This document shows positions 1 through 6,963 of a stretch of DNA of 13,482 bases, piece after piece; within the stretch, counting starts at the first letter, position 1, and every line of letters begins with the position of its first letter. The notes under the pieces were generated by a model. That model made no database searches. It saw only the letters and a list, made by a program, of their open reading frames with translations, and was not told the origin of the DNA. The DNA lies in NCBI RefSeq assembly GCF_032335695.1, contig NZ_JACTOJ010000050.1:1-13482 (forward strand). Reading direction: 5' to 3'. The DNA is from JACTOJ01 sp032335695 (GTDB taxonomy: Bacteria > Bacillota > Clostridia > Clostridiales > Clostridiaceae). The position numbers and the translations under genes are program-made.

Positions 1-6
1 TTAATT

Positions 7-40
7 ATTATCCATTTTTTAAAAATTATTCATGGATAAT
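7..40. repeat. Inverted repeat / hairpin at window start
   Basis: The 9-base arms ATTATCCAT (7-15) and ATGGATAAT (32-40) are perfect reverse complements around a 16-base T/A-rich spacer. A T-rich stretch follows at about 51-68, but not directly after the stem. It could be the terminator of a gene left of the window or part of the regulatory region of the gene at 199. The sequence does not decide between these. Confidence 0.4.
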
Positions 41-63
41 TTAGTGGTTATTCTTTTTTTCTT

Positions 64-89
64 TTTTTAGGGTCAATTGACCCTAAAAA
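64..89. promoter_or_regulatory. 26-bp perfect palindrome, candidate operator
   Basis: The core AGGGTCAATTGACCCT (69-84) is a perfect palindrome and extends by five T on the left and five A on the right. There is no T-tract after the stem on either strand, so it is not a standard intrinsic terminator. It lies 110 bases upstream of the HMA/TauE/cupredoxin gene, a plausible place for a dimeric repressor or activator site. It does not match motifs I know well for CsoR, CopY or Rex. The role as operator is inference. Confidence 0.4.
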
Positions 90-198
90 TTGGTTTTCAG
101 AATAGCCTTATATTAAAATATGTACTGCTTCAACATAATTTCTTCATATAAATTTTATACAATTATTGCATATAGAATGATGCTTATGGGAGGATGTT

Positions 199-1569
199 AT
201 GAGAGTTGTAAGGGATATCATAAAGGTTTATGACATGACTTGTACTTCTTGTGAAAAAAGAGTTGAAAGAGCTTTACTTAAAGTGAAGGGAGTTTTTAAT
301 GCAAAAGCAAATTATGAAAAACAAAATGTGATAGTTGAGTATGATGAAGAAGTATGCGGCAGGCCTAATATAAACAAGGCCATAAAAAACGCAGGTTACA
401 GTACAGAGGATTCGGGAAAGCTTATAAAAATTTCAGGAGTTCTAATAATTGTGGCAGCGGTTGTACTTTTGGGAACGTCTACTTCTGGAATTGATATGAA
501 TGCAAAATTGACGGGAGCTTCATATTTTGTGCTTTTTTTGGTAGGATTGCTAACCTCCATACATTGCGTTGGAATGTGCGGTGGAATAATGCTGACTCAG
601 AGTCTAACCATAAAAAAAACTGAAAATAAATTTCAAGCTTTAATGCCATCTCTTCAATATAATTTGGGAAGAATGGTATCCTATACTATAATAGGAGGAA
701 TCATAGGTGCTATAGGATCAGTTTTTTCTATGTCTATTCAGCTAAAAGCGGCAATACAGATATTTGCAGGTATATTCATGGTGATAATGGGGCTAAATAT
801 GACTGGAATAGGATTGTTTAGGAGCATACATATAAAACTCCCTTGGTCTAGCTGTGATGCTAAGAAAAAAGCAAGAACTCCATTTTTAGTAGGAATTTTT
901 AATGGACTTATGCCCTGTGGACCGCTTCAAACCATGCAATTATATGCGCTAGGTACCGGAAGCTTTGGCAAGGGAGCTTTATCCATGCTGATTTTTTCAG
1001 CAGGAACAGTTCCATTGATGCTTACCTTTGGGTTCATATCTAGTATCTTGAGTGGTGGGTATACCAAAAAACTTTTAAAATTTAGCGGAGTGCTAGTTAT
1101 AGTTTTAGGACTTATCATGGGTAATAGAGGACTTGCTCTTTCAGGAATAAATATAAAGAATGCATTTGCCAGTGAAAATAAGGCTAATTCAGCCGCGGCT
1201 AGCAGCTTTAAGCCAGAAATAAAAGATGGAGTTCAGATAATAAGAATGACAGCAAATAACAGTGGATATACGCCTAATGTATTATATGTTCAAAAAAATA
1301 TGCCGGCTAAGTTAATTGTTACAGGAGAAAAAATAAATTCCTGCAATAATGGTATAGTTATACCTTCCTTAAATTTAGAGAAAAAGCTATCAAGCGGAGA
1401 TAATGTTATAGAATTTACACCAAAGGAGAAGGATATTAATTTCAGCTGCTGGATGGGAATGATTAACGGTGTTATTAGAGTAGTAGATGACATTAAAAAT
1501 GTGGATACTTCAAAGGAATCTAATACAATTCCTCCGTCTAATGGAATGAGCTGCTGCAGTCCGCAATAA
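199..1569 (+). CDS. HMA domain - TauE/SafE-like membrane protein - cupredoxin-like fusion
   Basis: This 456-residue protein joins three modules. Residues about 5-70 form a heavy-metal-associated domain with the metal-binding motif MTCTSC (Cys15, Cys18). Residues about 76-315 are hydrophobic, with roughly seven membrane segments. They carry the SIHCVGMCGG motif (Cys123, Cys127) and MPCGP (Cys240), typical of the SafE/DsbD-like membrane family. Residues about 345-430 look like a cupredoxin-type beta domain, with Cys382 and a C-W-M-G-M cluster (Cys417, Met419, Met421) as possible copper ligands. The protein ends in a short SCC tail. Family knowledge and ligand types suggest copper or other soft-metal transfer across the membrane, with the cupredoxin domain outside the cell. 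The exact substrate is inference. GGGAGG lies five bases before the ATG and supports this start. The gene stands alone and ends at the shared terminator at 1585. Confidence 0.85.
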   Translation: MRVVRDIIKVYDMTCTSCEKRVERALLKVKGVFNAKANYEKQNVIVEYDEEVCGRPNINKAIKNAGYSTEDSGKLIKISGVLIIVAAVVLLGTSTSGIDMNAKLTGASYFVLFLVGLLTSIHCVGMCGGIMLTQSLTIKKTENKFQALMPSLQYNLGRMVSYTIIGGIIGAIGSVFSMSIQLKAAIQIFAGIFMVIMGLNMTGIGLFRSIHIKLPWSSCDAKKKARTPFLVGIFNGLMPCGPLQTMQLYALGTGSFGKGALSMLIFSAGTVPLMLTFGFISSILSGGYTKKLLKFSGVLVIVLGLIMGNRGLALSGINIKNAFASENKANSAAASSFKPEIKDGVQIIRMTANNSGYTPNVLYVQKNMPAKLIVTGEKINSCNNGIVIPSLNLEKKLSSGDNVIEFTPKEKDINFSCWMGMINGVIRVVDDIKNVDTSKESNTIPPSNGMSCCSPQ

Positions 1570-1584
1570 TTTAAAAATTTAAAT

Positions 1585-1631
1585 AAAAAGCTGTAGGAAA
1601 GCCAATCTTATTGGTATTCTTACAGCTTTTT
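1585..1631. terminator. Bidirectional intrinsic terminator
   Basis: AAAAAGCTGTA (1585-1595) pairs perfectly with TACAGCTTTTT (1621-1631). A second nested stem (CCAAT / ATTGG) lies inside. The A-tract on one side and T-tract on the other let it act in both directions. It lies between the convergent HMA/TauE gene and the chemotaxis gene. Confidence 0.85.
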
Positions 1632-1639
1632 AATTGCGG

Positions 1640-3355
1640 TTATATTTTAAATTTTTCAACCAATTCCGTAAGCCTTTGGGCTAATACGGCTTGCGACTGA
1701 GATGAAGCGGCTATTTCATTTGCAGCTTGTGAAACCTGAGAGATGCTGCTTTGTATTTTTGAAGAACCGTTGGAGGATTCTTCGGCTGTGGAAGATACTG
1801 TTTCCATGGCTAAACCTATCTGTTCAACCACCTGGTGCATTTGTTTGGCTTTCTCAGCTATTTCCTCAGACATAGTGCTTATGGAATCAGCATCTTTTTG
1901 ATATTGTACACCTGTCTCCATTAAAAGATTATAGCTGGGCTGTACGCTATTTAGCATGTAATCAAGTACAGATTGTCCGCTTTTAGATAAAGAATTGAAA
2001 GCTTCCTTCACCTTTAAAACTGTGTTTTGTATTTCGGATACGGTGCTTGAGGACTGCTCTGCCAATTGTCTTATCTCATCAGCTACAACAGCGAAACCTT
2101 TACCATGCTCTCCAGCTCTTGCAGCTTCTATAGCTGCATTTAAAGCCAATAAATTGGTCTGTTCTGCAATGCTTCCAATTGAATCGGCCATAAGTTTAAC
2201 ATCTTCTACAACTTTTCCGTCTTCTATGGCTTTTATCATATTTGCTTTTGTATTTTCATAAATAGAATTTCCTTCTTCAATATTTTTGCTGGCTTTATTT
2301 TTTATGTTTGTGGCTCTTTCGGTTATTTCTAACACTGAGTTCATAGTCTCTTCTGATTTGTTTGAAAGCTCAGTAGTGTTGGAACTCATTTCCTGAATTG
2401 ATGCACTTACTTCCTCTGTTATGGCGTTTAAATCCTCAGAACCTGCTGCAATATTTGAGGAGGAATCCTCTGTAAGGTGCATAATAGAAGCTATTTCTTC
2501 AGTAGCAGAGGATAATTCCTCGCTAGAAGCAGTCATGTTTTCTGAGCTATGTCTGATTTCTTCTATCAATAATTTGATTTTTTCAATAGCGGAGTTTAAG
2601 GAAGAGGATAGCATTCCTAATTCATCTTTTGAATCTATATGAGCACTTTGGCTTAAGTCTCCATTTCCCATTGCTTCAGCTACATTCATAACTATCTTTA
2701 AGCCTTTAGAAATGATTGTTGATAACAAAAATCCAAGTAATACAGCTATTAAAACACCTACTATTAATAGACCTATGATTAAATATAAGGATGCTTTATA
2801 AGATGAATGATTTTGATTTGAGGAATTTTCAGCTTGCTTTTGATTAATTGTAACAATCTTGGATAAATCATCAGTAACAGTTTTTCTTAAATTAGATAAT
2901 TTTGTGAATTCTAATTTTGCATTTTCATAATTATTATCGTCAGCGTATTGTATAACAGCATCATAAACTTTTTTATAGGAAGCTATAGCGTTTTTTAAAT
3001 CTACAATTGTAGATTTTTCTTGCGAGGATAAAAAATTTTTTTCATAATCACTGATTAACGAACTATTGCTGGCTTCAAGAGTTTTTATTTCACTTTCTAA
3101 TCCGCTGTTTTGGTTATTTAAATTATTCTGATATGCAATTTTTAAAACATTGTAGCGTATATCTGAGATATTGTTTTGTATGTCAGAAATGCATTGGATC
3201 GATTTAAAATTATAAGTATACATTTTTTCGCCGTTATTATACATAAGCTGCATGTTCTTTATACCTATACCTCCTACAACAGCTATAAGCACGGCGACAA
3301 TAAGAAAAGAAATTATAAATTTAGGCTTCATTTTAAGGTTCTTTAGTAGCTTCAT
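1640..3355 (-). CDS. Methyl-accepting chemotaxis protein
   Basis: This 571-residue transmembrane chemoreceptor should relay ligand binding to the CheA/CheW array and so to the flagellar motor. TM1 spans about residues 12-32. An extracellular helical region of about 150 residues follows, with the length and composition of a four-helix-bundle sensor (4HB_MCP type). TM2 spans about 188-213 and a HAMP linker about 213-265. The cytoplasmic coiled-coil signalling domain has the highly conserved hairpin tip around 395-432 (AEQTNLLALNAAIEAARAGE, then GKGFAVVADEIR). A strong AGGAGG sits just upstream of the ATG. Length and order are normal for the family. No che genes lie in the window, so this is an orphan receptor. 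The ligand cannot be read from the sequence. No clear sigma-D type promoter was seen. A weak sigma-A-like -10 (TATAAT on the minus strand, 3412-3417) is the best candidate. Confidence 0.95.
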   Translation of the reverse strand: MKLLKNLKMKPKFIISFLIVAVLIAVVGGIGIKNMQLMYNNGEKMYTYNFKSIQCISDIQNNISDIRYNVLKIAYQNNLNNQNSGLESEIKTLEASNSSLISDYEKNFLSSQEKSTIVDLKNAIASYKKVYDAVIQYADDNNYENAKLEFTKLSNLRKTVTDDLSKIVTINQKQAENSSNQNHSSYKASLYLIIGLLIVGVLIAVLLGFLLSTIISKGLKIVMNVAEAMGNGDLSQSAHIDSKDELGMLSSSLNSAIEKIKLLIEEIRHSSENMTASSEELSSATEEIASIMHLTEDSSSNIAAGSEDLNAITEEVSASIQEMSSNTTELSNKSEETMNSVLEITERATNIKNKASKNIEEGNSIYENTKANMIKAIEDGKVVEDVKLMADSIGSIAEQTNLLALNAAIEAARAGEHGKGFAVVADEIRQLAEQSSSTVSEIQNTVLKVKEAFNSLSKSGQSVLDYMLNSVQPSYNLLMETGVQYQKDADSISTMSEEIAEKAKQMHQVVEQIGLAMETVSSTAEESSNGSSKIQSSISQVSQAANEIAASSQSQAVLAQRLTELVEKFKI

Positions 3356-3727
3356 AGATATTCCTCCTAGAATATGATAGTGTGTTTGATGAAAAAGTAT
3401 AATTTTATTTAATTATAACATAAAAAAATATGTAAAAATCAAATATTACATACCATTAGGTAATATTATGTAATATGTAGTTAGGAAAATTTAATAATAA
3501 TTTAAAAATACAAAAAAAGAACAATGTTTTAAGTAAGTATGTATAAATGAGTCAATAATTGTATGAAAATTCATATATTAAATTGAATAATTTTAAAACT
3601 TAGTGAATATATAAAATGCAACAGAAAAAATATGAGAAGGAAAGTTTAAAATATAACATAATCTATTTATTTATGATTTCAAAGTGATAAAATATAGATG
3701 TATTTTATAATATTTGGAGTGATCACT
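3356..3727. other. Divergent intergenic region, AT-rich
   Basis: This 372-base gap separates the minus-strand chemoreceptor from the plus-strand glycosylase. It should hold both promoters. Apart from the inverted repeat at 3443-3476, a small palindrome TATGAAAATTCATA (3562-3575) and the ribosome binding sites at each end, I see no coding region or structured RNA. A TATAAT at 3706-3711 is too close to the glycosylase start to be its -10 unless the message has almost no leader. Confidence 0.6.
3443..3476. promoter_or_regulatory. Inverted repeat upstream of chemotaxis gene
   Basis: ATATTACATA (3443-3452) and TATGTAATAT (3467-3476) are perfect 10-base inverted arms, with TACC/GGTA partly nested inside. 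It lies just upstream of the candidate -10 for the minus-strand chemoreceptor, so it could bind a regulator. AT-rich composition makes chance inverted repeats more likely. Confidence 0.3.
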
Positions 3728-4288
3728 ATGCTTTCTTGGAAAGAATTATATGCGGAATGCACTAATTGTTCAAAATGCGGTCTTTATGCAAATAGGACAC
3801 ATATGGTTTTTGGCGAAGGGAATATGAAAGCTGAAATAATGTTTATAGGTGAGGCACCTGGTGCAGATGAGGATAGAACAGGACTGCCTTTTGTAGGAAG
3901 AGCTGGCCAGCTTTTAACTAAAGGTTTGACTTCTCTTGATTTAGTAAGGGGAAGGGATTATTATATATGCAATGTTTGTAAATGCAGGCCTGAAAATAAT
4001 AGAACCCCCCAGGATGAAGAAGCGGAAGCATGTCTTCCATACTTAAGGAATCAAGTAGCACTAGTAAGACCTAAAATAATAGTTGCTTTGGGAGCAACTG
4101 CTATGAAATTTGTTATAGATAAAGATTGGAAGATTACTAGAGATAGAGGAAAATGGATAGAAAGGAAAGGCTTTTATATGATGGCCACTTTTCATCCAGC
4201 TGCAATCTTTAGAGATGAAAGTAAAAAAGCTTTATTTTGGGAAGATTTAAAAAGCATTAAAGAAAAATATATAGAAATCTGTAAATAA
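3728..4288 (+). CDS. Uracil-DNA glycosylase, family 4 (Fe-S type)
   Basis: The product removes uracil from DNA, the first step of base excision repair. Taking the ATG at 3728 gives 186 residues, close to the usual family 4 size. GGAG at 3716-3719 sits eight bases before it, whereas the ATG at 3698 has no ribosome binding site. Four cysteines fit the 4Fe-4S ligands of family 4 enzymes: Cys14 and Cys17 (NCSKC), Cys86 (KCRPENNR) and Cys102 (ACLPYL). The active-site motif GEAPGADED is at 41-49, followed by TGLPFVGRAGQLL. The second conserved motif, HPAAIFRD, is at 156-163. All key positions are intact. The aminopeptidase gene follows after 29 bases and is probably co-transcribed, although no functional link is obvious. 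Confidence 0.93.
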   Translation: MLSWKELYAECTNCSKCGLYANRTHMVFGEGNMKAEIMFIGEAPGADEDRTGLPFVGRAGQLLTKGLTSLDLVRGRDYYICNVCKCRPENNRTPQDEEAEACLPYLRNQVALVRPKIIVALGATAMKFVIDKDWKITRDRGKWIERKGFYMMATFHPAAIFRDESKKALFWEDLKSIKEKYIEICK

Positions 4289-4317
4289 GATAATAAATTT
4301 TGGAAGGAAGATGTGCA

Positions 4318-5556
4318 ATGGACAAAAAGGTTTTTATTGAAAATAGAAAAAAGGTATGGAACAATATTGAGGATAATTCAATTATAATACTTTTTTCTGG
4401 AGCAGCACCTAAAAAAAGTGCTGACGAAGCTTATAGTTATACCCCAAATAGAAATTTTTATTATAGCTGCGGCGTAGATGAAGAAAATGATATTCTTCTT
4501 ATAAGCAAAATAAATGGTATATATGGCGAAACAATTTTTATACATAAACCTGATTTAGTTATGGAGAAGTGGATAGGAAAATGTTATAGAGATCATGAGG
4601 TTAAAGAAATATCAGGTATAGAAAATGTAGCATATTTAGAGAGCTTTTCCTCAGCGCTTAACAATAAATTAATTCAAGGAACTGTTAATAAAGTTTATCT
4701 AGATTTAGAAAGAGATACTTGGAAGGATAAAACTACTGAACCGCAGGATTTAGCAGCTGATATAAAAATAAAGTATCCAGACATAATCATAGGAAACATA
4801 TATGGAGCTTTTTCTGAATTGAGAATGGTAAAAAGCAAAGAAGAAGTGGACAAAATAAGAGAAGCTATAAGAATAACCTGGGAAGGCATCAAAAGTTCTA
4901 TGAAAAATGCTAAACCAGGCATGAAGGAATGCGAAATAGAGGCTTATTTTGATTTCGAATTAAAGAAAAATGGAGTTAAGGATTATGCTTTTAAGACCAT
5001 AGCTGCAGGAGGAAAGAATGCAACAGTTCTTCATTATACTGCAAATGATGCGGAGGTAAAAGACGGGGAGCTTATGCTAATGGATTTGGGAGCTCAATAC
5101 CAATATTACAATGGAGATATAACAAGAACCTTTCCTGTAAATGGTAAATTTACTGAGAGACAAAAACTATTTTATAACATAGTTCTAAAGGCTCAATATG
5201 AGACTATTAAGACCATAAGAGCAGGAATAAATTATAAAGAACTAAATGCCGTTACCAGAAAAGTATATTTAGAAGAACTAGGCAAACTTGGAATGGTTAA
5301 GACAGATGAGGATGTAAGCAAATATTATTTTCATAGCGTAACACACCATCTTGGACTTGATACCCACGATGTAGGCAGCAGAGATTGCACTCTTAAGCCA
5401 GGAATGGTCTTAACTATGGAACCAGGTTTATATATAGAAGAGGAAAGCATAGGAATAAGAATAGAGGATGATGTACTGGTAACAGAAGAGGGCTGTGAAA
5501 TTTTATCGCCATATATACCTAAGACTGTAGAGGAAATAGAGGAATTTCTAAAATAA
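4318..5556 (+). CDS. pepP: Xaa-Pro aminopeptidase (M24B)
   Basis: This cytoplasmic metallopeptidase cleaves an N-terminal residue preceding proline. The chosen ATG at 4318 gives 412 residues. AAGGAAG at 4304-4310 lies seven bases upstream, while the in-frame TTG at 4300 would overlap this site. Residues 1 to about 150 form the N-terminal AMP_N-type domain. Residues about 175-400 form the pita-bread catalytic fold. The five expected metal ligands are present: Asp256 (LMDLGAQY), Asp267 (GDITRTF), His343 (THHLGLDTHD), Glu368 (TMEPGLY) and Glu383 (RIEDDVL). His350 matches the second conserved catalytic histidine. It follows the glycosylase gene by 29 bases and ends at a terminator, so it is the last gene of that unit. 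The likely role is turnover of proline-containing peptides. Confidence 0.94.
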   Translation: MDKKVFIENRKKVWNNIEDNSIIILFSGAAPKKSADEAYSYTPNRNFYYSCGVDEENDILLISKINGIYGETIFIHKPDLVMEKWIGKCYRDHEVKEISGIENVAYLESFSSALNNKLIQGTVNKVYLDLERDTWKDKTTEPQDLAADIKIKYPDIIIGNIYGAFSELRMVKSKEEVDKIREAIRITWEGIKSSMKNAKPGMKECEIEAYFDFELKKNGVKDYAFKTIAAGGKNATVLHYTANDAEVKDGELMLMDLGAQYQYYNGDITRTFPVNGKFTERQKLFYNIVLKAQYETIKTIRAGINYKELNAVTRKVYLEELGKLGMVKTDEDVSKYYFHSVTHHLGLDTHDVGSRDCTLKPGMVLTMEPGLYIEEESIGIRIEDDVLVTEEGCEILSPYIPKTVEEIEEFLK

Positions 5557-5562
5557 GGCTCT

Positions 5563-5596
5563 AAAAGAACTGTAGAAAAAACTGCAGTTCTTTTTA
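5563..5596 (+). terminator. Intrinsic terminator after pepP
   Basis: AAAAGAACTGTAG (5563-5575) pairs with CTGCAGTTCTTTT (5582-5594) with one T-G wobble, and a T-rich tail follows. It ends the glycosylase-aminopeptidase unit seven bases after the stop codon. Confidence 0.85.
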
Positions 5597-5644
5597 TTTT
5601 GATTTTTTATGGTAAAAAGAATAATTTACCTACAAAAACGGAGA

Positions 5645-5718
5645 AAATATGCTAAAACTAAAGGTTTAAGGTTATAAACCAATGCCATATAACTACATAT
5701 TGCTTTTAAAGCATATTT
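5645..5718. repeat. Structured intergenic segment, possible three-way junction
   Basis: AAATATGCT (5645-5653) and AGCATATTT (5710-5718) are perfect inverted arms, with AAAA and TTTT extending the stem inward. Inside are a GGTTT/AAACC hairpin (5663-5680) and a GC-ATAT / ATAT-GC hairpin (about 5684-5703). The segment lies just upstream of the luxE promoter, so it is not part of that leader. It may be a regulator site, an old mobile-element remnant or a small RNA. Nothing here settles which. Confidence 0.35.
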
Positions 5719-5723
5719 GGCAG

Positions 5724-5752
5724 TTAACACATGAAAAAAATGGTAATATAAT
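5724..5752 (+). promoter_or_regulatory. Sigma-A type promoter of luxE-luxC
   Basis: TTAACA (5724-5729), a 17-base spacer and a perfect TATAAT (5747-5752) form a near-consensus vegetative promoter. Transcription would start near 5759, giving a leader of about 60 bases before the luxE start. Confidence 0.7.
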
Positions 5753-5817
5753 CAGAATATAGGAATAATATTTGCTGCACATTATTTCTATAAAAGATTA
5801 TAGGGTGGAGGTATTTT

Positions 5818-6963
5818 ATGGAAAATGTTGTTTTTTTTCAAGACTTCAAAGAAAATTTATTAGAGCAATACAGTGAATGTGAGGCTTATAAAAAAATATG
5901 TGACCAATGCTATTTTGATCCCCAAAAGGATCTTAAATCAGTGGAAGATATAAAAAAGGTACCCTTCGTTACTACAACTCTTTTCAAGAAATCATCAAAT
6001 CTTTTTCCTAGCCTTTTAAGAGTAAAACCAAAAGAAATAGAAAAGTGGACAACCTCTAGCAGTACCAGCGGAGACCCTAGTGTAGTTGGAAGAACAAATG
6101 AAGATATTAAAGCTATAAGGAAAACAGTCGATTCGGAAATAGGAATGATTAAAGAAGACAACGATTATGAATGTGTTTTCTATCCTGACCCTGAAACTAT
6201 GAGAAAATATAACAGCCAAATTATTCTTGGAAAGCCAACAGAATCGTATATTGGTAACTTCCTTCAAATGTTTGGGTGGAAGAGCAATAGTGAGTTTATG
6301 CTAAAGTTGGAGGGAAACAATTTTAATGTAGACATAGATGCGTTTAAGAAATTCATAATAGAGCATGATAGTAAGGAAGATTTGCTTGGAATTAGAGGAT
6401 CCACGCTGTTGTTATACAATGCAATAGAATATTTGAAGGATAAAATGCCTCCAGTAAATTTAGGCTCTAGGACCATAGTTCATACAGGCGGTGGCGGCTG
6501 GGATGGAAAAAAGGGAACTGTTAATATAGGAAGCGTTATAGAAAGATGGAGATTCGTAGATATGGTAAGCAATTTTTTAGGAATACCAAAAGAAAATTTT
6601 ATAGATACTTATTCTTTTACAGAAAATAGCCTGCCTATAAATGGTCATTATTCATTAAAATATAAGGATTATCTTTTCCATGTGTCAGATAGAGGAAAAG
6701 TTGTATTAAGAGACGTGAAGACCTTTGAAGCTTTGGACAAGCCTGGCGATAGAGGATTTATACAAATACTTAATGCCTATGGGGTAAAAAGCTTTGCAGG
6801 AGCCTCAATACTGGTAGATGATATGGGAGAAATAATCTCTACGGATAAATGTCCTGACTGTGGAAAGGAATGCATGACTATAAAAATAATTGGAAGAGTA
6901 AAGGGAGCTGAAGCAAAGGGCTGTGGAGCTACCTTAAATGTAAAGGAGGACAAAAAATTATGA
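5818..6963 (+). CDS. luxE: LuxE-type acyl-protein synthetase
   Basis: LuxE family enzymes activate a fatty acid with ATP, hold the acyl group on a cysteine and pass it to LuxC for reduction to the aldehyde. This 381-residue protein has the usual family length. An adenylation-type loop TTSSSTSGDPS is at 78-88. HTGGGGW is at 222-228 and YSFTE at 265-269, comparable to the Y-x-x-TE motif of adenylating enzymes. A Cys cluster CPDCGKEC is at 345-352, and GAEAKGCG contains Cys369. The last cysteine corresponds in place and context to the C-terminal acyl-carrying cysteine known in Photobacterium LuxE (near residue 364). GGAGG lies six bases before the ATG. The stop codon overlaps the luxC start (ATGA), so translation is coupled. 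The assignment to the family is firm. The substrate and end use are not known. Confidence 0.88.
   Translation: MENVVFFQDFKENLLEQYSECEAYKKICDQCYFDPQKDLKSVEDIKKVPFVTTTLFKKSSNLFPSLLRVKPKEIEKWTTSSSTSGDPSVVGRTNEDIKAIRKTVDSEIGMIKEDNDYECVFYPDPETMRKYNSQIILGKPTESYIGNFLQMFGWKSNSEFMLKLEGNNFNVDIDAFKKFIIEHDSKEDLLGIRGSTLLLYNAIEYLKDKMPPVNLGSRTIVHTGGGGWDGKKGTVNIGSVIERWRFVDMVSNFLGIPKENFIDTYSFTENSLPINGHYSLKYKDYLFHVSDRGKVVLRDVKTFEALDKPGDRGFIQILNAYGVKSFAGASILVDDMGEIISTDKCPDCGKECMTIKIIGRVKGAEAKGCGATLNVKEDKKL

Noticed and set aside
3524..3602. Possible third copy of the repeat ends (ATGTTTTAAG ... TTTTAAAACTTAG)
   Set aside because: Only about ten bases match, in very AT-rich DNA, and the rest of the ends do not align well. 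Chance is a fair explanation.
3706..3711. TATAAT as the -10 box of the glycosylase gene
   Set aside because: Transcription would begin at or after the ribosome binding site, and no good -35 box lies 17 bases upstream.
3698..3727. Longer glycosylase start at the upstream ATG
   Set aside because: It has no ribosome binding site, and the added MYFIIFGVIT is not family-like, while the ATG at 3728 has GGAG at good spacing.
4300..4317. TTG start for the aminopeptidase
   Set aside because: The TTG overlaps the GGAAGGAAG ribosome binding site of the ATG at 4318, so it is unlikely to be used.
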